From: Cristatella mucedo
Taxonomy: Eukaryota; Bryozoa; Phylactolaemata; Cristatellidae
Direction: 5' to 3'
DNA: 64,000 nucleotides
Assembly: GCA_009760855.2 (NCBI GenBank)
Contig: WPIO01000035.1
Location: forward strand, 3,369,001-3,433,000
Under the pieces are notes generated by a model, which saw only the letters and a program-made list of their open reading frames with translations, was not told the origin of the DNA and did no database searches. The translations under genes were made by a program, and so were the position numbers. Positions 46,936 to 61,064 of this stretch are shown in pieces; positions within the stretch are counted from its first letter, which is position 1, and each line of letters opens with the position of its first letter.

Positions 46936-47896
46936 GCGAGAGCTAGAGCTGAGTGAGATGCGACAGCGGAGTAGCGCTGCTCACGCGAGCTGCTCCACGA
47001 GGGTGGAACGTGATCAGCACTGCACATGCAGCGCCTACAATGCACGCTCAGCGGAGCTGTACCAGCAGCAGCAGCTGGGTAGCGCTGCTCACGCTGCTCC
47101 GCGGCACTCTTACGAGCGTGAGCCGCCCGCGCTCCCACGCTGAGATTCTGCTACCGAGTCTCGACGACATCTAAGGGCAGACCAACGGCACGATGCCCGG
47201 CTGGCTACTAAGCGCTGGCGGCTACTTTTGCACAAGCAGCTCGCGATTGTAATTCTATTAGCGATCGTTGTTTTCCCCCGTCGCCCGGTGCGAGATCGGC
47301 TAGCTTCCAAGAAAACTTCGAGCTGGCGGTAATTAACGACGGGATCACGCCCTTTACAGACGTGGCATTCGCGGGCTCGGAGCCTGCCGGAGCCAGCTCC
47401 GGCAGGCAACGCTTCGGCCCTCGGCGCGCGGCCGGACGCTTCAAATTACGTGAAACTCATTCGCCGAGATTCAGGTGCGGAGTTGAGGCGCACGGTCATC
47501 GGTCGGTCGGTCAGTCGCAGAGCTTAGCGGCGCTCCCACAAGCACCGCCGCCGCCTCCGCCTCCGTCACCGTCGCCGCCGTCGCCGCTCCCGCCGCCGCG
47601 GATCGAGTTATACTGCGGCCAGCCTCGTGGGGGTCTTACCTAAGCGATTGCCATCTTGACGTGCTTTCGACGCACTCTCCCAAGCTCGCACGTGCCGCCC
47701 GACCAGTTTCAACCCCTTCAGTTTCGCGGCAGTTTGGGTTTGAATAACTACCTAAAAATCTACCGCAATCAACTCTAATGATACTAAAATCGAGCAGAAA
47801 TTGGCATTCCCGGGCTAAAAATTTGGGTGGATATTGTAGTACACCTTCGATTTTGTCTATCCACAAAATCTTATGCCACCGTGCACACGCGAACTA
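46936..47896. other. No confident gene; palindrome at 47382
   Basis: GC-rich, with a short internal repeat (TAGCGCTGCTCACG at about 46973 and 47080) and CCG-rich sequence at 47540-47600. Confidence 0.4.
47382..47407. other. Perfect 26-base palindrome-like hairpin
   Basis: GCCTGCCGGAGC, CA, then GCTCCGGCAGGC. An 11-bp stem with a 4-base loop is the realistic fold. Confidence 0.75.
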
Positions 47897-48303
47897 ATGC
47901 AAATGAACTTCAACGCTGGAAGCCTGTACGGCAATCAAATGCAATCCACCGCGATCCATCGCAATCCACTATAGTTTCCTTTAAATCCACCATACATCGG
48001 CTGCGTAAAGCCCCACAAAGCTTAAAAAATCAAACTACGCTGCGAGTAAAATGTACCCACAACATTTCACGCGGTTCCGCTCACGCGCTCTCATGACGTC
48101 CAACGAAACAAAATGGCAGTGCTCCGAGTCAATATCTTAATCTGTAGCGATCCGATGCTTTATTCTTAACTTTTTGGAGCTTTTCGCAGCCGATTGGTAG
48201 TTGATTTGAACGGAACTAGAGTGGATCTCGGTTGATAGCGGTAGATTGTGGTGGATTGCGGTGGATTAAGGGACCGGCCAGTGGAGTTGAAGCTCATTTG
48301 CAT
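47897..48303. mobile_element. Long imperfect inverted-repeat element (foldback/MITE-like)
   Basis: The left arm (47897-48045) pairs with the right arm (48303-48145) over about 150 bp with small indels. Paired anchors include ATGCAAATGA, CTTCAAC, AATCCACCGC, ATCCACT-TAGTT and ATCGGCTGCG. The 100-bp centre is unpaired. Further GGTGGATT-type motifs lie outside (near 47757 and 48345), so the true ends may be wider. There is no coding capacity. Confidence 0.7.
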
Positions 48304-49027
48304 ACCAATGTCGGGTTGAATTTAGCCTAATTAGATACGATTGCGGTGGATTAGGATAGTTCGTTGAACCACGGTCGTTTCGCTCTCCCGTAGTCTAGGC
48401 GTGACACCGGGTGCCACCCGGTACCAACAGCTAACATCCGCTTCGCCACGGAGGGGGCGGGTGGCGCGAAGCAAGCCAGCTGTCTTGGATCTTCCCAGTG
48501 TAGGACTCCTCGGAGACCATGTAGTCGCAGTGATCGCGGAGCTACGGCGGCAGCAGATGCCAGCACAAGCTTATATAGCACCGACTTAATTTCCGGCGAA
48601 ACAAATGCCAACCTCATTTTTCAGCCAGATCGCTCCTCACTACCTTCTTAATATTAGGACGCTTCTCCTGCGAAGCCGGGCAGTCAAACGAGGCTCGCTG
48701 GAAATGCATTTCGCGTAGATAGTCACCGCGAGGAGTAATTGGTCACCCGTCCCGACTGGCGGCACACCAACGTCGCCGAAGCGCATAGAGTGTAGTATGC
48801 AAGCGCGCTGCGAGCACGAGCGTAATTATGGTCGGGTGAATTTTGCCCCAGCAAAATGATTCTAAACATGGCTCCTCGTATCGTACACTAGCAGCCACGA
48901 ACCTGTCGTGACTAGCATCGTGAGTACCAACGTGCCAGCTACGGATATCATTTGTTCAACGTGGAATTCTATCGTTCCTTCCGAAATCCTCGCCTGACCG
49001 TTTCGCACTTGCCGCGAAGATCGCACT
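48304..49027. other. No recognisable feature
   Basis: Unique-looking sequence between the inverted-repeat element and a SINE1. Confidence 0.4.
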
Positions 49028-49204
49028 GGTGAGCCGTGATGGCACACTAGGTAAGGCGGTTGCTTTTTTACGACCTCAGTCCCAATGTCGTGGGTTCGAA
49101 TCCTGTGGTGGGCGATCCTTTAACATCACTGCAAGTGGTGGTGATAGCTGTAAAGGCTTTCTTGTCGCTATACAAAAGAGTCTGTTAAATCAGGTAGTAT
49201 TTAT
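49028..49204 (+). mobile_element. SINE1, full length
   Basis: Best-kept copy: GTGAGCCGTGATGGCACAC, A box, GTGGGTTCGAATCCTG as B box, GTGGTGATAGCTGTAAAGGC and a 3' end GTTAAATCAGGTAG. It lies downstream of copy C (toward its 3' side). Confidence 0.85.
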
Positions 49205-49384
49205 GTTTTATTCTATCGCCAATGAGACACGTACGTATACAGCATTTGTCTTTGTCGGCGGCCCGGCTGGTGCCTACCTGAGAATTTCGGCTTAGTCACC
49301 GCTCCGAAGGTCAGTCGCTGCTGAGATAGCGGTGCAGGACTGCCGGCGCACTGCTCGCGCTTTTCCGGCGTTACCGCTCGGCGC

Positions 49385-49390
49385 TTTATT
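49385..49390 (-). terminator. Candidate polyadenylation signal for copy C
   Basis: AATAAA on the minus strand, about 420 bases past the copy C stop codon. It is the only canonical hexamer I noticed in the downstream stretch. No matching hexamer was found at the same distance from copies A and B. Confidence 0.25.
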
Positions 49391-49808
49391 TACTTCGACA
49401 GCGAGCGCGGCCGCAGGAAGCACGACCGCAGCGCAGTGCGGTGGCCGCCGCCGCCGTGGTGCGTCCGCCGGGCTGCTCTGCACGGCGAGCTTCGCGCCAG
49501 CTTCGTTCGACGCGCGCAGCTGGGCTGGAAACTAGGGGGGGGGGGCGCCAGCCATCTTGGGTGCGAGATGGCGCCGCTGCCGGTGCAGGCGGCCGCACTG
49601 ACAGCCGCTTCGCTGCTGCGGATGCAGGTGGCTGGCGGCCACCGCGTGGCGGAGAGTTAAGCGGAGCAGCTCGATTGTCGGCTGCGCCGGCATCGGCGAC
49701 CGCACCTCTGTTTCGCACGCCGTCGCCGGCCGGTCCGCGCCGTTGCTGAGCGGATTTGGCGTAGAGGGCCGCGGTCGACCGCGGACCGTCAGGCCACAGA
49801 CCGTGACG

Positions 49809-50576
<768 letters not shown>

Positions 50577-50670
50577 CTCTCGAAATCTATGCAGAGGACC
50601 AAACGATTGACCGAACCGCGAAATCAGCACCTGAGCGAGGTTCTAGATGCTGCTGGGGCGCCCGCCTTTG

Positions 50671-50680
50671 GGTTTTTATG
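50671..50680 (-). promoter_or_regulatory. Possible TATA box of copy C
   Basis: CATAAAAACC on the minus strand lies about 95-105 bp upstream of the copy C start codon, the expected range for a short 5' untranslated leader. The GGATTA-type block of copies A and B is not seen here. Confidence 0.3.
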
Positions 50681-51761
50681 GTACCTGAGCCGGGATCCGC
50701 TAGGTGTCACCACTGGGTGGAGACGGTAAACGGAGTCGGGTCTGCCGATTGGCTTAGTGGATATGAGCGGCTTTTTTTTCCGGATTGCAGTCCATTTCCG
50801 AATAGTAGGGCCCGCTAAGATGACCAAAATACATGGTTATACATAATTTAGTTCGTAGCTAGCTTTTGTTAAAGGGCCGAGTTGGTGACATTGGTTGCTC
50901 TGACTACCACCACCATAGTGCAAGCTATCGGCTGGTCATCAAAACGGCAGGAACTTATCACACACACCGTTAAAGGAATATCTACTTAGTAGCTGTACTT
51001 CACAAAGAAGAACCTTCACCGGAGTGTAACTATATGCTCTGACTGAAAGATGCCGGCATCGCCCAGCGAGTCAAACATTTGTTGTCGGTCACGGCATCAA
51101 GGGCTTCGTCTAACTGACAAATACATCTGGCTATTTCCAGCTGCAGCGGCTACCGGCTCTTCAACGAGGTATCGGCCAATGATGCAGCTGAGATGCAGCA
51201 AAATTTTGTCGCTCACTGCCATTATTTTTCCTCCTGGACTCGGTAGAGGGCTATCGCATGGTAGAGCTAGGTCAATCGCTGGCCATGTGATGGACCGAAT
51301 CGCACCAAGCGGCTGAGACAGCATTTAGACGCTGGCTGCAGATGCTCAATTCAGACCATAGCAAAGAGTGAGTTATCTGGAGAGGCGCTACAGCACGAGA
51401 GCAGCTAGAACCACCAAGGAGGGCAGCGATGGTCGAGCTGATGACCGAAGGCCGAGGAACCACCCAGCCACCAGGCGGTTGCACTAAGTCAGCTGACAGA
51501 GAAGGCACTTCGTGCTGGCCTGGACCAGATGCCAACTTGGCTTTGCTCTAATTCGGCCAAACTCGTATGACCTCACAATCCAATAAAGCCAAAACCGAGA
51601 ATTATCATCCTGAACGTTTCACACGGCATCGTGGCCTTTTTTGTCGCAGGTGGCCTGTACCTCCATCCTCAAGTTGATTGCCCCCAACTGATTCAGCTCA
51701 GCGACGTGTCTAGGAGGTGAATGGCTGCATATTCCCAGCCACGAAGCTACTTTTCATCCTG
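50681..51761. other. No confident feature
   Basis: Upstream flank of copy C. The minus-strand frame at 51272-51535 (87 codons) is unassigned. Confidence 0.4.
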
Positions 51762-51850
51762 CTTCCTCTACAGCTTATATAAAGTGCCTAAATAGAGATT
51801 ACATTCTCTGAGTGTGCTAAGCAAATGCATTATTACTGTTATTCCTATTA
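51762..51850 (+). mobile_element. L2-like 3' tail fragment
   Basis: GTGCCTAAATAGAGATTACA followed by TTCTCTGAGTGTGCT and ATT-rich repeats. It meets an oppositely oriented L2 tail directly (tail to tail). Confidence 0.65.
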
Positions 51851-51898
51851 ATAATAATAATAATAACAATGCACTTAATAAAGCGCCCTCAGAGAACT

Positions 51899-51941
<43 letters not shown>

Positions 51942-52083
51942 GGCGCTTTGCATTTGCTGCAAAGGGAAATGCAATTGAATGGTGAGTAATATCATGCTTG
52001 ATAAACAAACAAAATGAATAACATGGTTAGGGGTGACATGCACAGGGTCAGCATGCACGTGTTGTTAGTGGCAGCATGCACAA
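51851..52083 (-). mobile_element. L2-like 3' end with expanded CT tract
   Basis: Antisense AAT repeats, GCGCCCTCAGAGAACTTAAT, then 19 CT units (51903-51940) where other copies have three or four, then AGGCGCTTTGC and the 3'UTR. It ends at the start of an antisense SINE2. Confidence 0.8.
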
Positions 52084-52225
52084 TACATATAATTCATTTG
52101 TATAGCGCCCTAAGAAAACTTGATCACTATTCAGGTGCTTCACATATGCCTCCGGGCTCGAGCCCACGACCTCAGCCAGACCTTGGTCGGGGCGGGCACC
52201 TTAACCACTGGACCAAACTAGCTTA
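52084..52225 (-). mobile_element. SINE2, near full length
   Basis: Read on the minus strand: AGTTTGGTCCAGTGGTTAAG (A box), GTGGGCTCGAGCCC (B box), then GTGAAGCACCTGAATAGTGA and TTCTTAGGGCGCTATACAAA, a tail strongly resembling the L2-like 3' end. Confidence 0.75.
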
Positions 52226-53040
52226 TTATGACCTTTAGCCAGGCCGGAATCGTGCGTCTAAGCGTACACACTAGCTCTGGACAGGGTAGAAACCTGAGCA
52301 AGTGCATTCAACAGATTACATTTCAAGTTCCTGGTGACTTGCCAATGCAATTAATCTGTCAGCAGGACCCTACTAGGCCGACGGAGAAATTGGAGTCAGC
52401 TGCCCTTCATGTGACGGAATGATTTATTATGGCGGCCAGGACCGAACCTAATAGTTCTGTCTAAACACACCAGTTTGTCTAAGGGTAAAAGTCCACCGAT
52501 CCCCGGTAGCTAAGGCATCCGGTAGCCTTCGACCGCACATAGCGGATCTGCCACTCGGGAGCCAAAAAGAGTCGCACCATCTCAGCCCTCGACAGCCAAT
52601 CGCCACCTTATTAGCCGACTTGATAGCTGGCTCGATAGCCATCTGTACCCTTGCCTTTGTAAACCTTGCGCTAACCCATGCCACTATGGCAGATGAAGCG
52701 ATCCTGTGCAAGGCCGTAGCGGATGTGCTGGCCCTAGGGGCCAGTACTATAGGATTATGGACTTTTTATTTTGTTTCATGTAGTTAGCAGTGCAGTCTAG
52801 TCAGTAGTTAGAGGCTCTGATATGCAAGAAAAATGTTGAAACATTTAAATAGCACACTGGAAGAGCAAACCATCTCCAGCACATTAAAAACGCACCACAA
52901 AATCTGTCCATTGGCCAGTGGTATCGTTTGCAATCTTATTATTGCATGCGTAGCAAAATTCGCTCGAACGGAGTAAAGGCTGAGGAACAGGTAAGCTATG
53001 GTTTTCCATTTGAATGCAGTCATAGAGGTAATAGTGATAG
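52226..53040. other. No recognisable feature
   Basis: Spacer between two SINE2 copies. Confidence 0.4.
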
Positions 53041-53172
53041 TAATAAAACTAATTCATTTGCTTAGTGTAGCTTCACATATGCCACGACGTTCAAGCCATC
53101 GAGCTCTGTCATTTAAATGCATTAACCTTGACCTTGGTTCGAGGCGAGCACCTTAACCACTGAGCCAAACAT
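53041..53172 (-). mobile_element. SINE2, older copy
   Basis: Minus-strand head TTTGGCTCAGTGGTTAAGG and GTGCTCGCC, a worn B-box region, and a tail GTGAAGCTACACTAAGCAAA with TGAATTAG. It lies 815 bp from the previous SINE2, in the same orientation. Confidence 0.65.
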
Positions 53173-54432
53173 GTGCGGCAATCTGGGTCAGAATAGCAGA
53201 TGTAAAGCTGAAGCTTTCATGAGAAGTGTTTGATGTAAGGACGATGAAGCGACGTTACGAGTGGACCTAGTAATGAGTGACATAATATTCCTATGGCCGA
53301 TACGCTCCTTGATGGGAACAATTGTAAATTGGTAGAACGAGGTGCAACATGGCAGTTGACTTGTTCGCCGTAGACAAGTCAAGCTAGATAGATTTCCGCC
53401 GACTGCAGAGCCCAACCGCAAAAGCAGGTGAACCTGCAATTTGCGAGTTACTGATATCCGGATTAGATAAGATATATAAGTCTGTTGGCTACCGTAGGCA
53501 AACCAAAAGCCGCTTAAGCTTTGAGTGAGCTACATAAAGCTCCCCGGCGTAACACCCATTAGGTCCTTTTTGGCTTTGAGAAGCTATAGATGAATATAAA
53601 GTGAACATTATAGTAAATCAACCACATGGGCTGTGATATCATTGGCAAAATAAGCCTGCACTTCTTCAGTGCTAATTTTTTGGAAGTAGTCATACTGGAC
53701 GGTCGGGCTGATGTGGTAACTTGGTGAAAGCAAATTTTGAAAATTGCAAGTCGAGACTGCAGGGCCTATGCTGAATGGGTAATTTTGAAGGCTTGCCTCC
53801 ATTTTCTCAGTGATTCTACGTTTTCACAGAGCTAATACATTGATTTCAGTGATATTTATTATATGGAAGTTTACTCGATCCAAACGGAATTTCTAGAAAT
53901 TGACACTACACAAGAATTGCTAGATTTTGAAATATCAGGAAGAAATTAAAGCACATCTATAGTTGTCTGTAGTTTGCATAAAATGTAGAGCAAGAGCATT
54001 CTAAACGACTACTTTGATGAGAGGAGGAATATAACCTGGTAATACAAGTATGTTTTCATTGGATCCCCAGATTTAAAAGGATTTAAGGCTCACTAGATGA
54101 ACATTCGCCCTTCTGTTCTTTTTAAAATGTGCCAGTGAACTTGTGCATAAACCATTGTATTACAGTGCAGTGACAGCAAGATTAGGCAAGCCGACAGGCG
54201 ATCAATATTACTTGGTATTTTATTGTATGACACGCTTCAGGGAGATCATTAGACCATTCAGACTGTCTACCCTAATAAGTATGTCCAAGAACGTAATAAT
54301 ACATTCACATTAGCAGTTAGTCTGTTGAGTAGTTAACTCTATAGCCTGAATCTAGATACTTATCGAAGAAAGAAGTCCATCTAGTCTGTTACTGACTTCT
54401 TAATTGTCTCTTAGAATAGCCTCTCTGAAGGT
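53173..54432. other. No recognisable feature
   Basis: AT-rich, ending at the CT/TA microsatellite. Confidence 0.4.
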
Positions 54433-55489
<1,057 letters not shown>

Positions 55490-56380
55490 AGATTAATAAC
55501 AAATAGGGATAATAAATATGTTTAACACCCTCAAAGAACTTAATCTTTGTCTAGAGACTTGACACATGCTGTAAAAGAGCCATGTCAACATGCTTAGCAC
55601 TGACATGCACAACGTCAGCACGTATAGGCAGGTACAATCAGGTCGTTTCACAAGGACCCAGCAAACACTATGAGGAAAAGGCGAGTTTTTGTATGCGTTT
55701 ACATTTGTCAAGAAAGGGGAATTTTGACGTCTGTCCGGACTACAATACTCACGACAGACAAGCCGGGCTCGAGAGTTTTTTGCCAATTCTAAACGCCTTA
55801 ATGCACAGGCCGGACGACCTGCAGGAGATTGGTTATAGACCCCAAAAAGGTATAAAGCAAATCCATGGACCACCTTGGATGAGGTATCCATGTATAAATT
55901 AGCCCAAATTTGAGCAATTCAATGTTGCTGAAAATAGGCTGAGACACGAATTCGGAGCTGATGAGGTCATCTAGCAAAAGGTCATCATGTAAGAGCACAA
56001 TACACATAATTTATGCTCAGACTGCCTGAAATATGCTGGAAGAGCTCATTTTTAGGGATAGGTTTTTCAAATTCTGATCAACGAAAGATCTCCCCTCTAC
56101 TAGTAAGTTGGTTTTATCGTGATCTTATTTGAGACAATTTGTTGTCACTCAAGTTTAGTTGTCTGTCATATACGGATCAAGGAAGTTGAGAGAGTTTGAC
56201 AGCTGAAAGGCGCGGTGCGATCAAAGTTCTACTGGCACAGCTGTGTGTCAAGCGCATAGAAATGAAAGCCTTGGTTGTGCTTAACGGTTGCACTATTAAG
56301 AGTGAAAGTATACTTTTTCAAAGAAGTTGACAAAGCACAGAGCCCTGCGCTGCCCGTGCTTAAGTGGCACCTCCGATGAC
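55490..56380 (-). mobile_element. L2-like relic (RT end to 3' tail)
   Basis: Antisense, eroded tail near 55515-55580, then degraded post-RT coding sequence and, near 56230-56290, sequence resembling the NHNLGFHF region. It has many indels and no open frame of useful length. Confidence 0.6.
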
Positions 56381-57984
56381 CGATACATACAAAAGCGTAT
56401 CATCGTTGTGGAAGTCTGCACACATTGCTGGCTTCAACTCGACCGGAGTTAGCCAGCAGAACTGCACGATCAGCCAGAGCCCAACTTTCTTCAGTGATGA
56501 GTCCGAATCTATCTCGCTGTGGAAGTTGTGAGGCTGCTGTCTCAAGAGGATCATTTGAATCGCCAGTAATGAAGCTGGTTATGGCTAATATGGCTGTTGT
56601 TCCATGGTCGCAACTACCCGATCTCCCCAGAGTCCCCGACTAGGACAACCCAAATGTGTTAGCCTTTTCTACACCGTCCCTTAGATGTTAGCGAGGTAAC
56701 GGATGTGGTGCTAGGTGGCCCGTGGTGGCCCAAATTGACTTGCAACCTCAAAAGCGTCGGCCCCACATTTAATTTGGTGACAGATACATTCCGAATGGTG
56801 CACGGTTAAATTACACACAGCAATAACTGGGCGCTAAAAACCAACAGCTTATTGTGAGCCAGTTAGTAGGGAATTGTGTGCCGCGGAAAGCGCCTTACTC
56901 AGTGCAAAGTGGATGAAACTAATAGAACCGCCAAAATCACAGTACAACGGACCTTAGGGTATGCATGCAAACGCTAGCAATGGTCCACACCTTCAAGGCA
57001 GAGCCGTACAGCCGCACAAAACGGTAAAAACTACTATGCTGAGTAGTCACAGGAACAAAGCTGTTCTGTCTAAGTCAGACTTAGCATACCATCTCCGTAG
57101 GTTAGTTCTCTCGAAGGGTAGTCAGTCTTTGGCTTGAACTACTTCAGTGGCACTCCAAAGCCCGTGCAGCTGTCATCCATTCGAGTCCAACTATAAGTGG
57201 GCATTCTCAGGTTCATTTATCTCGTTAATTTGTTTAAATACCTCTGCTGATAGCATACTTGTGCTTGCCTACCTTCCCGATATCCTCGTTAATGTAGCAT
57301 ATTAGCAGGCCCAGTTACCAGTTCGTGTCATCAGTATGGCCACTTTTAGGCTTAGGTTAATTTATGACCAAAATACGTTTCCGTGTCGGATTAACTCTCT
57401 CACTGGCTCAGACTTAATTAATGGGTCCCAGCTGATCGCGGCGGCTAGATTTGCAGCCCTGCCTCGCTGAAGTTAAAACCAACTGATGCGAAACGCCCGC
57501 GATCGTGGCTGTCAGTGAGCCTATTAGCAGACTGATTCGCAGCTGCCCTGCTAACCCTGCTGCCACTGGCTTCGCCACTGCTCATGGCCACCGGCTAGCA
57601 AGATCTCTGGTCGGTAACATGGGCAGGATCGTGAACAGGTACGTACACAAAGTGTGCCAGAGATCAAATGATCATGAGTTCACCGGAGCAAATGAAAAAT
57701 CTGACCGGAAAAAAGGTGTCTCGATCAAAGACTTGAAGGATGCAAGATCATTACAGGTAATGAGCCTACCCAGAAGCAAGTACTATAAGTTTGGTAGATA
57801 AGAGCTATAGTCATAAGATTTCAACTGCATTCGCTGTACATGTGAGAACGCACTAGAGGACGCGATGAGAGAGCACGAGAGAAGCTAGGAGCTCGTACAG
57901 GTAGGCTGGTGCTAGCGAGTGAAGCGATCAATATAGGCTGAGTGAAACTGTTGACTGACGATCTCAGTATGAGCTGACTGAGAT
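56381..57984. other. No confident feature
   Basis: A 98-codon frame at 57505-57801 has a GTG start and an internal AG-GTACGT donor-like site near 57638; no family is recognised. Confidence 0.35.
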
Positions 57985-58160
57985 CTTGTAATTGATTGGT
58001 GCTTGATAAAGAACCAGTGACGGTAAGGCAAAAGTATGATGATGTGGCATCTATGACTTTGATGCTAGACCAGACGAGCTACTAAGTTTTGCACCCGTTG
58101 CAGACGATTAAGTACGCATGTCAGAAGTCCTTTACTTAAATTAGGTGAGTTACAATAACT
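57985..58160 (-). mobile_element. Old L2-like relic
   Basis: Antisense similarity to the post-RT region: AAGTTTTGCACCCGTTGCAG, then GATTAAGTACGCATGTCAG. It is next to the younger fragment at 58195-58495. Confidence 0.4.
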
Positions 58161-58194
58161 TTAATGCAAAATCTCAAACGTGTGAACTAATTCT

Positions 58195-58495
58195 CTTAAT
58201 AATAATAACAATAATGCACTTGATAAAGCGCCCTCAGAGAACTCAGTCTCTTTCTAGGTGCTTTGCATTTGCTTCCAAGGGAAATGCAATTGAATGATAA
58301 TTAATATCATGCTTGATAAACAACACAAATAACATGGTTAGGGGTGACATGCACAGGGTCAGCATGCAAATGTGGTTAGTGACAGCATGCACAATGTCAG
58401 CATGCATAAGCACATGAATGAAGAATCACAGGGGCCCACTAAACGCTGTCCTAAATAGGTGCATTTCAAAGTTCTTTTCAAGGCTTTCTTAAATA
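58195..58495 (-). mobile_element. L2-like 3' end
   Basis: Antisense AAT-rich tail, GCGCCCTCAGAGAACTCAGT, the 3'UTR and the last few codons, ending near GGCTTTCTTAAATAATAAAC. Confidence 0.82.
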
Positions 58496-58584
58496 ATAAA
58501 CTGGGAAATGTAAGCGCTGATTTACTCCTGTATTAGTTTCTCTCCCATTCACCCTCTCACTCTTTCTCAATATTTCTCCCTCTC

Positions 58585-58705
58585 TGCGTGTGCGTCGGTG
58601 TGTGTATGTGTGTTGGTATGTGTGCGTGTGTGTGCGCGAGGGTGTTTGAGTGCTTGTGTGTGTGTGTGTTTGCGTGGTTTGTGTGTGTGTGCGTGTGTGT
58701 GTATG
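58585..58705. repeat. (GT)n-rich microsatellite, impure
   Basis: GT/GC-interrupted tract just downstream of the L2-like end at 58195-58495. Confidence 0.92.
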
Positions 58706-58849
58706 TGGGCGAGCTCGAACTAGGGTAATGCGATATATGTTCAAGGATACACATGAATCGCAGAGCTTAAGTATGCTTGGATGGCTGTTAAATGATCACC
58801 ACTTGACCGGCTCGCAAGCGTAGCTCTAATAACTTCATGACATCCAGGG

Positions 58850-59420
58850 CTAATAATAACTATAATAATTATATGGTATTTGTATGGCCCACTATTGGGA
58901 ACTAATTGCTTTTCTGGGTATTTTCATGTGCTGCTAGGAAAGCATATTCAACTTTTAGTGAAAAATGCACTGTATCAGTATACCTATGCGTATAAAAGAT
59001 AATGCCCAAGGACACAGTGAATTCTCTGAGGAACAGTTTGGGTTTTTGACCTCTTTGTAAATCTCGTCACATCAGATGATGTCGTGACGTCAAAGAAAAA
59101 AGAGCTCCAGGCTATGAGAGTATCAGCACTAAAGGCAAGGTCTGCAAAGGACTTGTGGTTGATGAGAGGCACAGCTTAACGACATGAGCCAGGATAGCAG
59201 GTGGTACGATGCCTAGCCTGATTGGGAACAAGCTTGAAGAAGTATGCTGGAGCACGAGAATGAAATATACTGCGGAGTGAGTGACAAAACCTTGAAGTCT
59301 GCACGCTCGTTGAAGGTGATCCAATTCAGGTCAGCGAGAAGTGGTCTAATATCGCAACTGCAGCAGCGATGACTGTCAAGGCTGACTGCAGAGTTTAGCC
59401 AAAACTCAAAGAGCCTTATT
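58850..59420 (-). mobile_element. Diverged L2-like 3' fragment
   Basis: Antisense tail (TAATAATAACTATAATAATT, then GGGAACTAATTGCTTTTC) and degraded coding sequence matching AAGGCAAGGTCTGCAAAGG, GGTACGATGCCTAGCCTG and ACCTTGAAGTC. Confidence 0.65.
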
Positions 59421-61064
59421 CAACAGGCCGTATCACCCACACCAGAACCTGCAAATATCGTATGGATATGCTGCTAACCATCCTATTTGTAGATGTCCGA
59501 CTAAATTATCAGTGAAATCTACGTGGGAGAAATAACTATGAGGATTACCTTTGCCGATATCAAGACTTTCAATCTGCTAATACAAGTAACAGAGATCAAG
59601 TAGTGAGTGGTTTCACGAGTCAGTTAAAAGATGAAATACTTGAAGTGAAGAATAATTTACTACAGACCAAACAATAAAAACAGATATCTTCAATGGAAAC
59701 ACTGAACTTCATTACTCTGTAGTTTAGGGTCTCGTGAGTAAATAACAAGCAGAAGAGTGAAACGTAAAGGCTGTTGCAATCGTCTGTACTCGAACTTAAA
59801 GTTCTGCATAGTTGATGGACACTAGTACAACTGATTCAGAAAATGGATGCTGCTCCAAAGCTTTATTTCAATTGATTTCCTTGTGATGGGGAATAATCTT
59901 GCTGACTATTCTATTCTAATAATAATAATAATAACAATACAACCCCCAATTAATTGAACAATAAATAATTAGCCGGTTAACCGCTGGAATTTTATCTGAT
60001 GGCTGCGACGTTTCTTACGGTAACATATCTGTATAGCTGCGATTTCTAGGGATTCGCCCAGCAGACTGAATGCTGGATGTTCAACAAACGATGCGCTTTA
60101 GCACATAGCCTGAAATTAGCTGGCAGCAGTGCGATGCGTCCGTATTTAGCGTGAACTAGAGCACTTGGACATTCGATGGATGCAGTATTTCCACTCGATG
60201 GCGACGGGAAGGGTTCGACCCGCTGTTGCCCCCCCCATCTAAGCTTGCCTCACAGCCATCTGTTTGGTGGTGGCAGCTGCGCTGGGCTGAAAAAAATAGC
60301 AAAAAGACTGTTCGCTCGCCAAAAATTCTAGTCACTGTGGCCGGCTGGCTCGGTCACCGGTGCCAGCTTTCAGAAAAACAGGATATAGTGCTGAGTCCTT
60401 GGCCTAAGAGAGGAGTGCAGCACTTAAGCTGCTGCAGGTCGATAGGCGCGAGAGACATTGGTGGAAGATAGGACAGATGCTGCTCTGCACAGTACTAACA
60501 AGGCGGTCAGTTCAGGGTCGCAGCCCCAATACTTATGGCAAGCCGAACAGGGGGCGTGGCACATGCCGTCGCCAAGGAAGCATCCTCGTGCAAGACTCTG
60601 GCCAGTCGTACCGACCGGTTTCGATCGATTTTAGCCGCCCTCTTTCTGCATAAAAATATTAATTGCACAGGGGCGAGGCAGGCGAATCGCATAGGAGTGA
60701 GGAGCTATTTATGCCCTACACCGTTTTGGAGTTTATCTGCCTCTAATCACATTTTTTGAAAATATTCAAAGGCTATTTGAAGGATCGGCATGCACATTTG
60801 CAAAAAACTAAGAATAAAAGAGCTATCTTTTAATTTAACCAAAGCCGTCATGTTGACCTTCGGCTAGTCTGTAAGGATCAGTGTCACGCGTTCATAAGCC
60901 TTTAACCAAACTTGTTCTCTTGAGCAATCGACAAAGATTTACTACCAGGCACTGTAAAATGCACCAAACCACTCAGAAGTCACAGAACACTTAGCATGCA
61001 AATATCAAGTTCCAAAAAGAAAAGAAAAAATACTTGATTCTTCAAACTTTGAGTGCGACAGCAT
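59421..61064. other. No recognisable feature
   Basis: Short frames only. Short AAT repeats lie near 59920. Confidence 0.4.

Noticed and set aside
49028-49110. Possible genuine tRNA gene
   Set aside because: A and B boxes are present, but the same head recurs with a non-tRNA body in several dispersed copies, and no clean cloverleaf acceptor stem is seen. It is SINE1.
57505-57801. A 98-codon frame with a possible donor site
   Set aside because: GTG start, no motif and no paralogue in the window; not distinguishable from chance.
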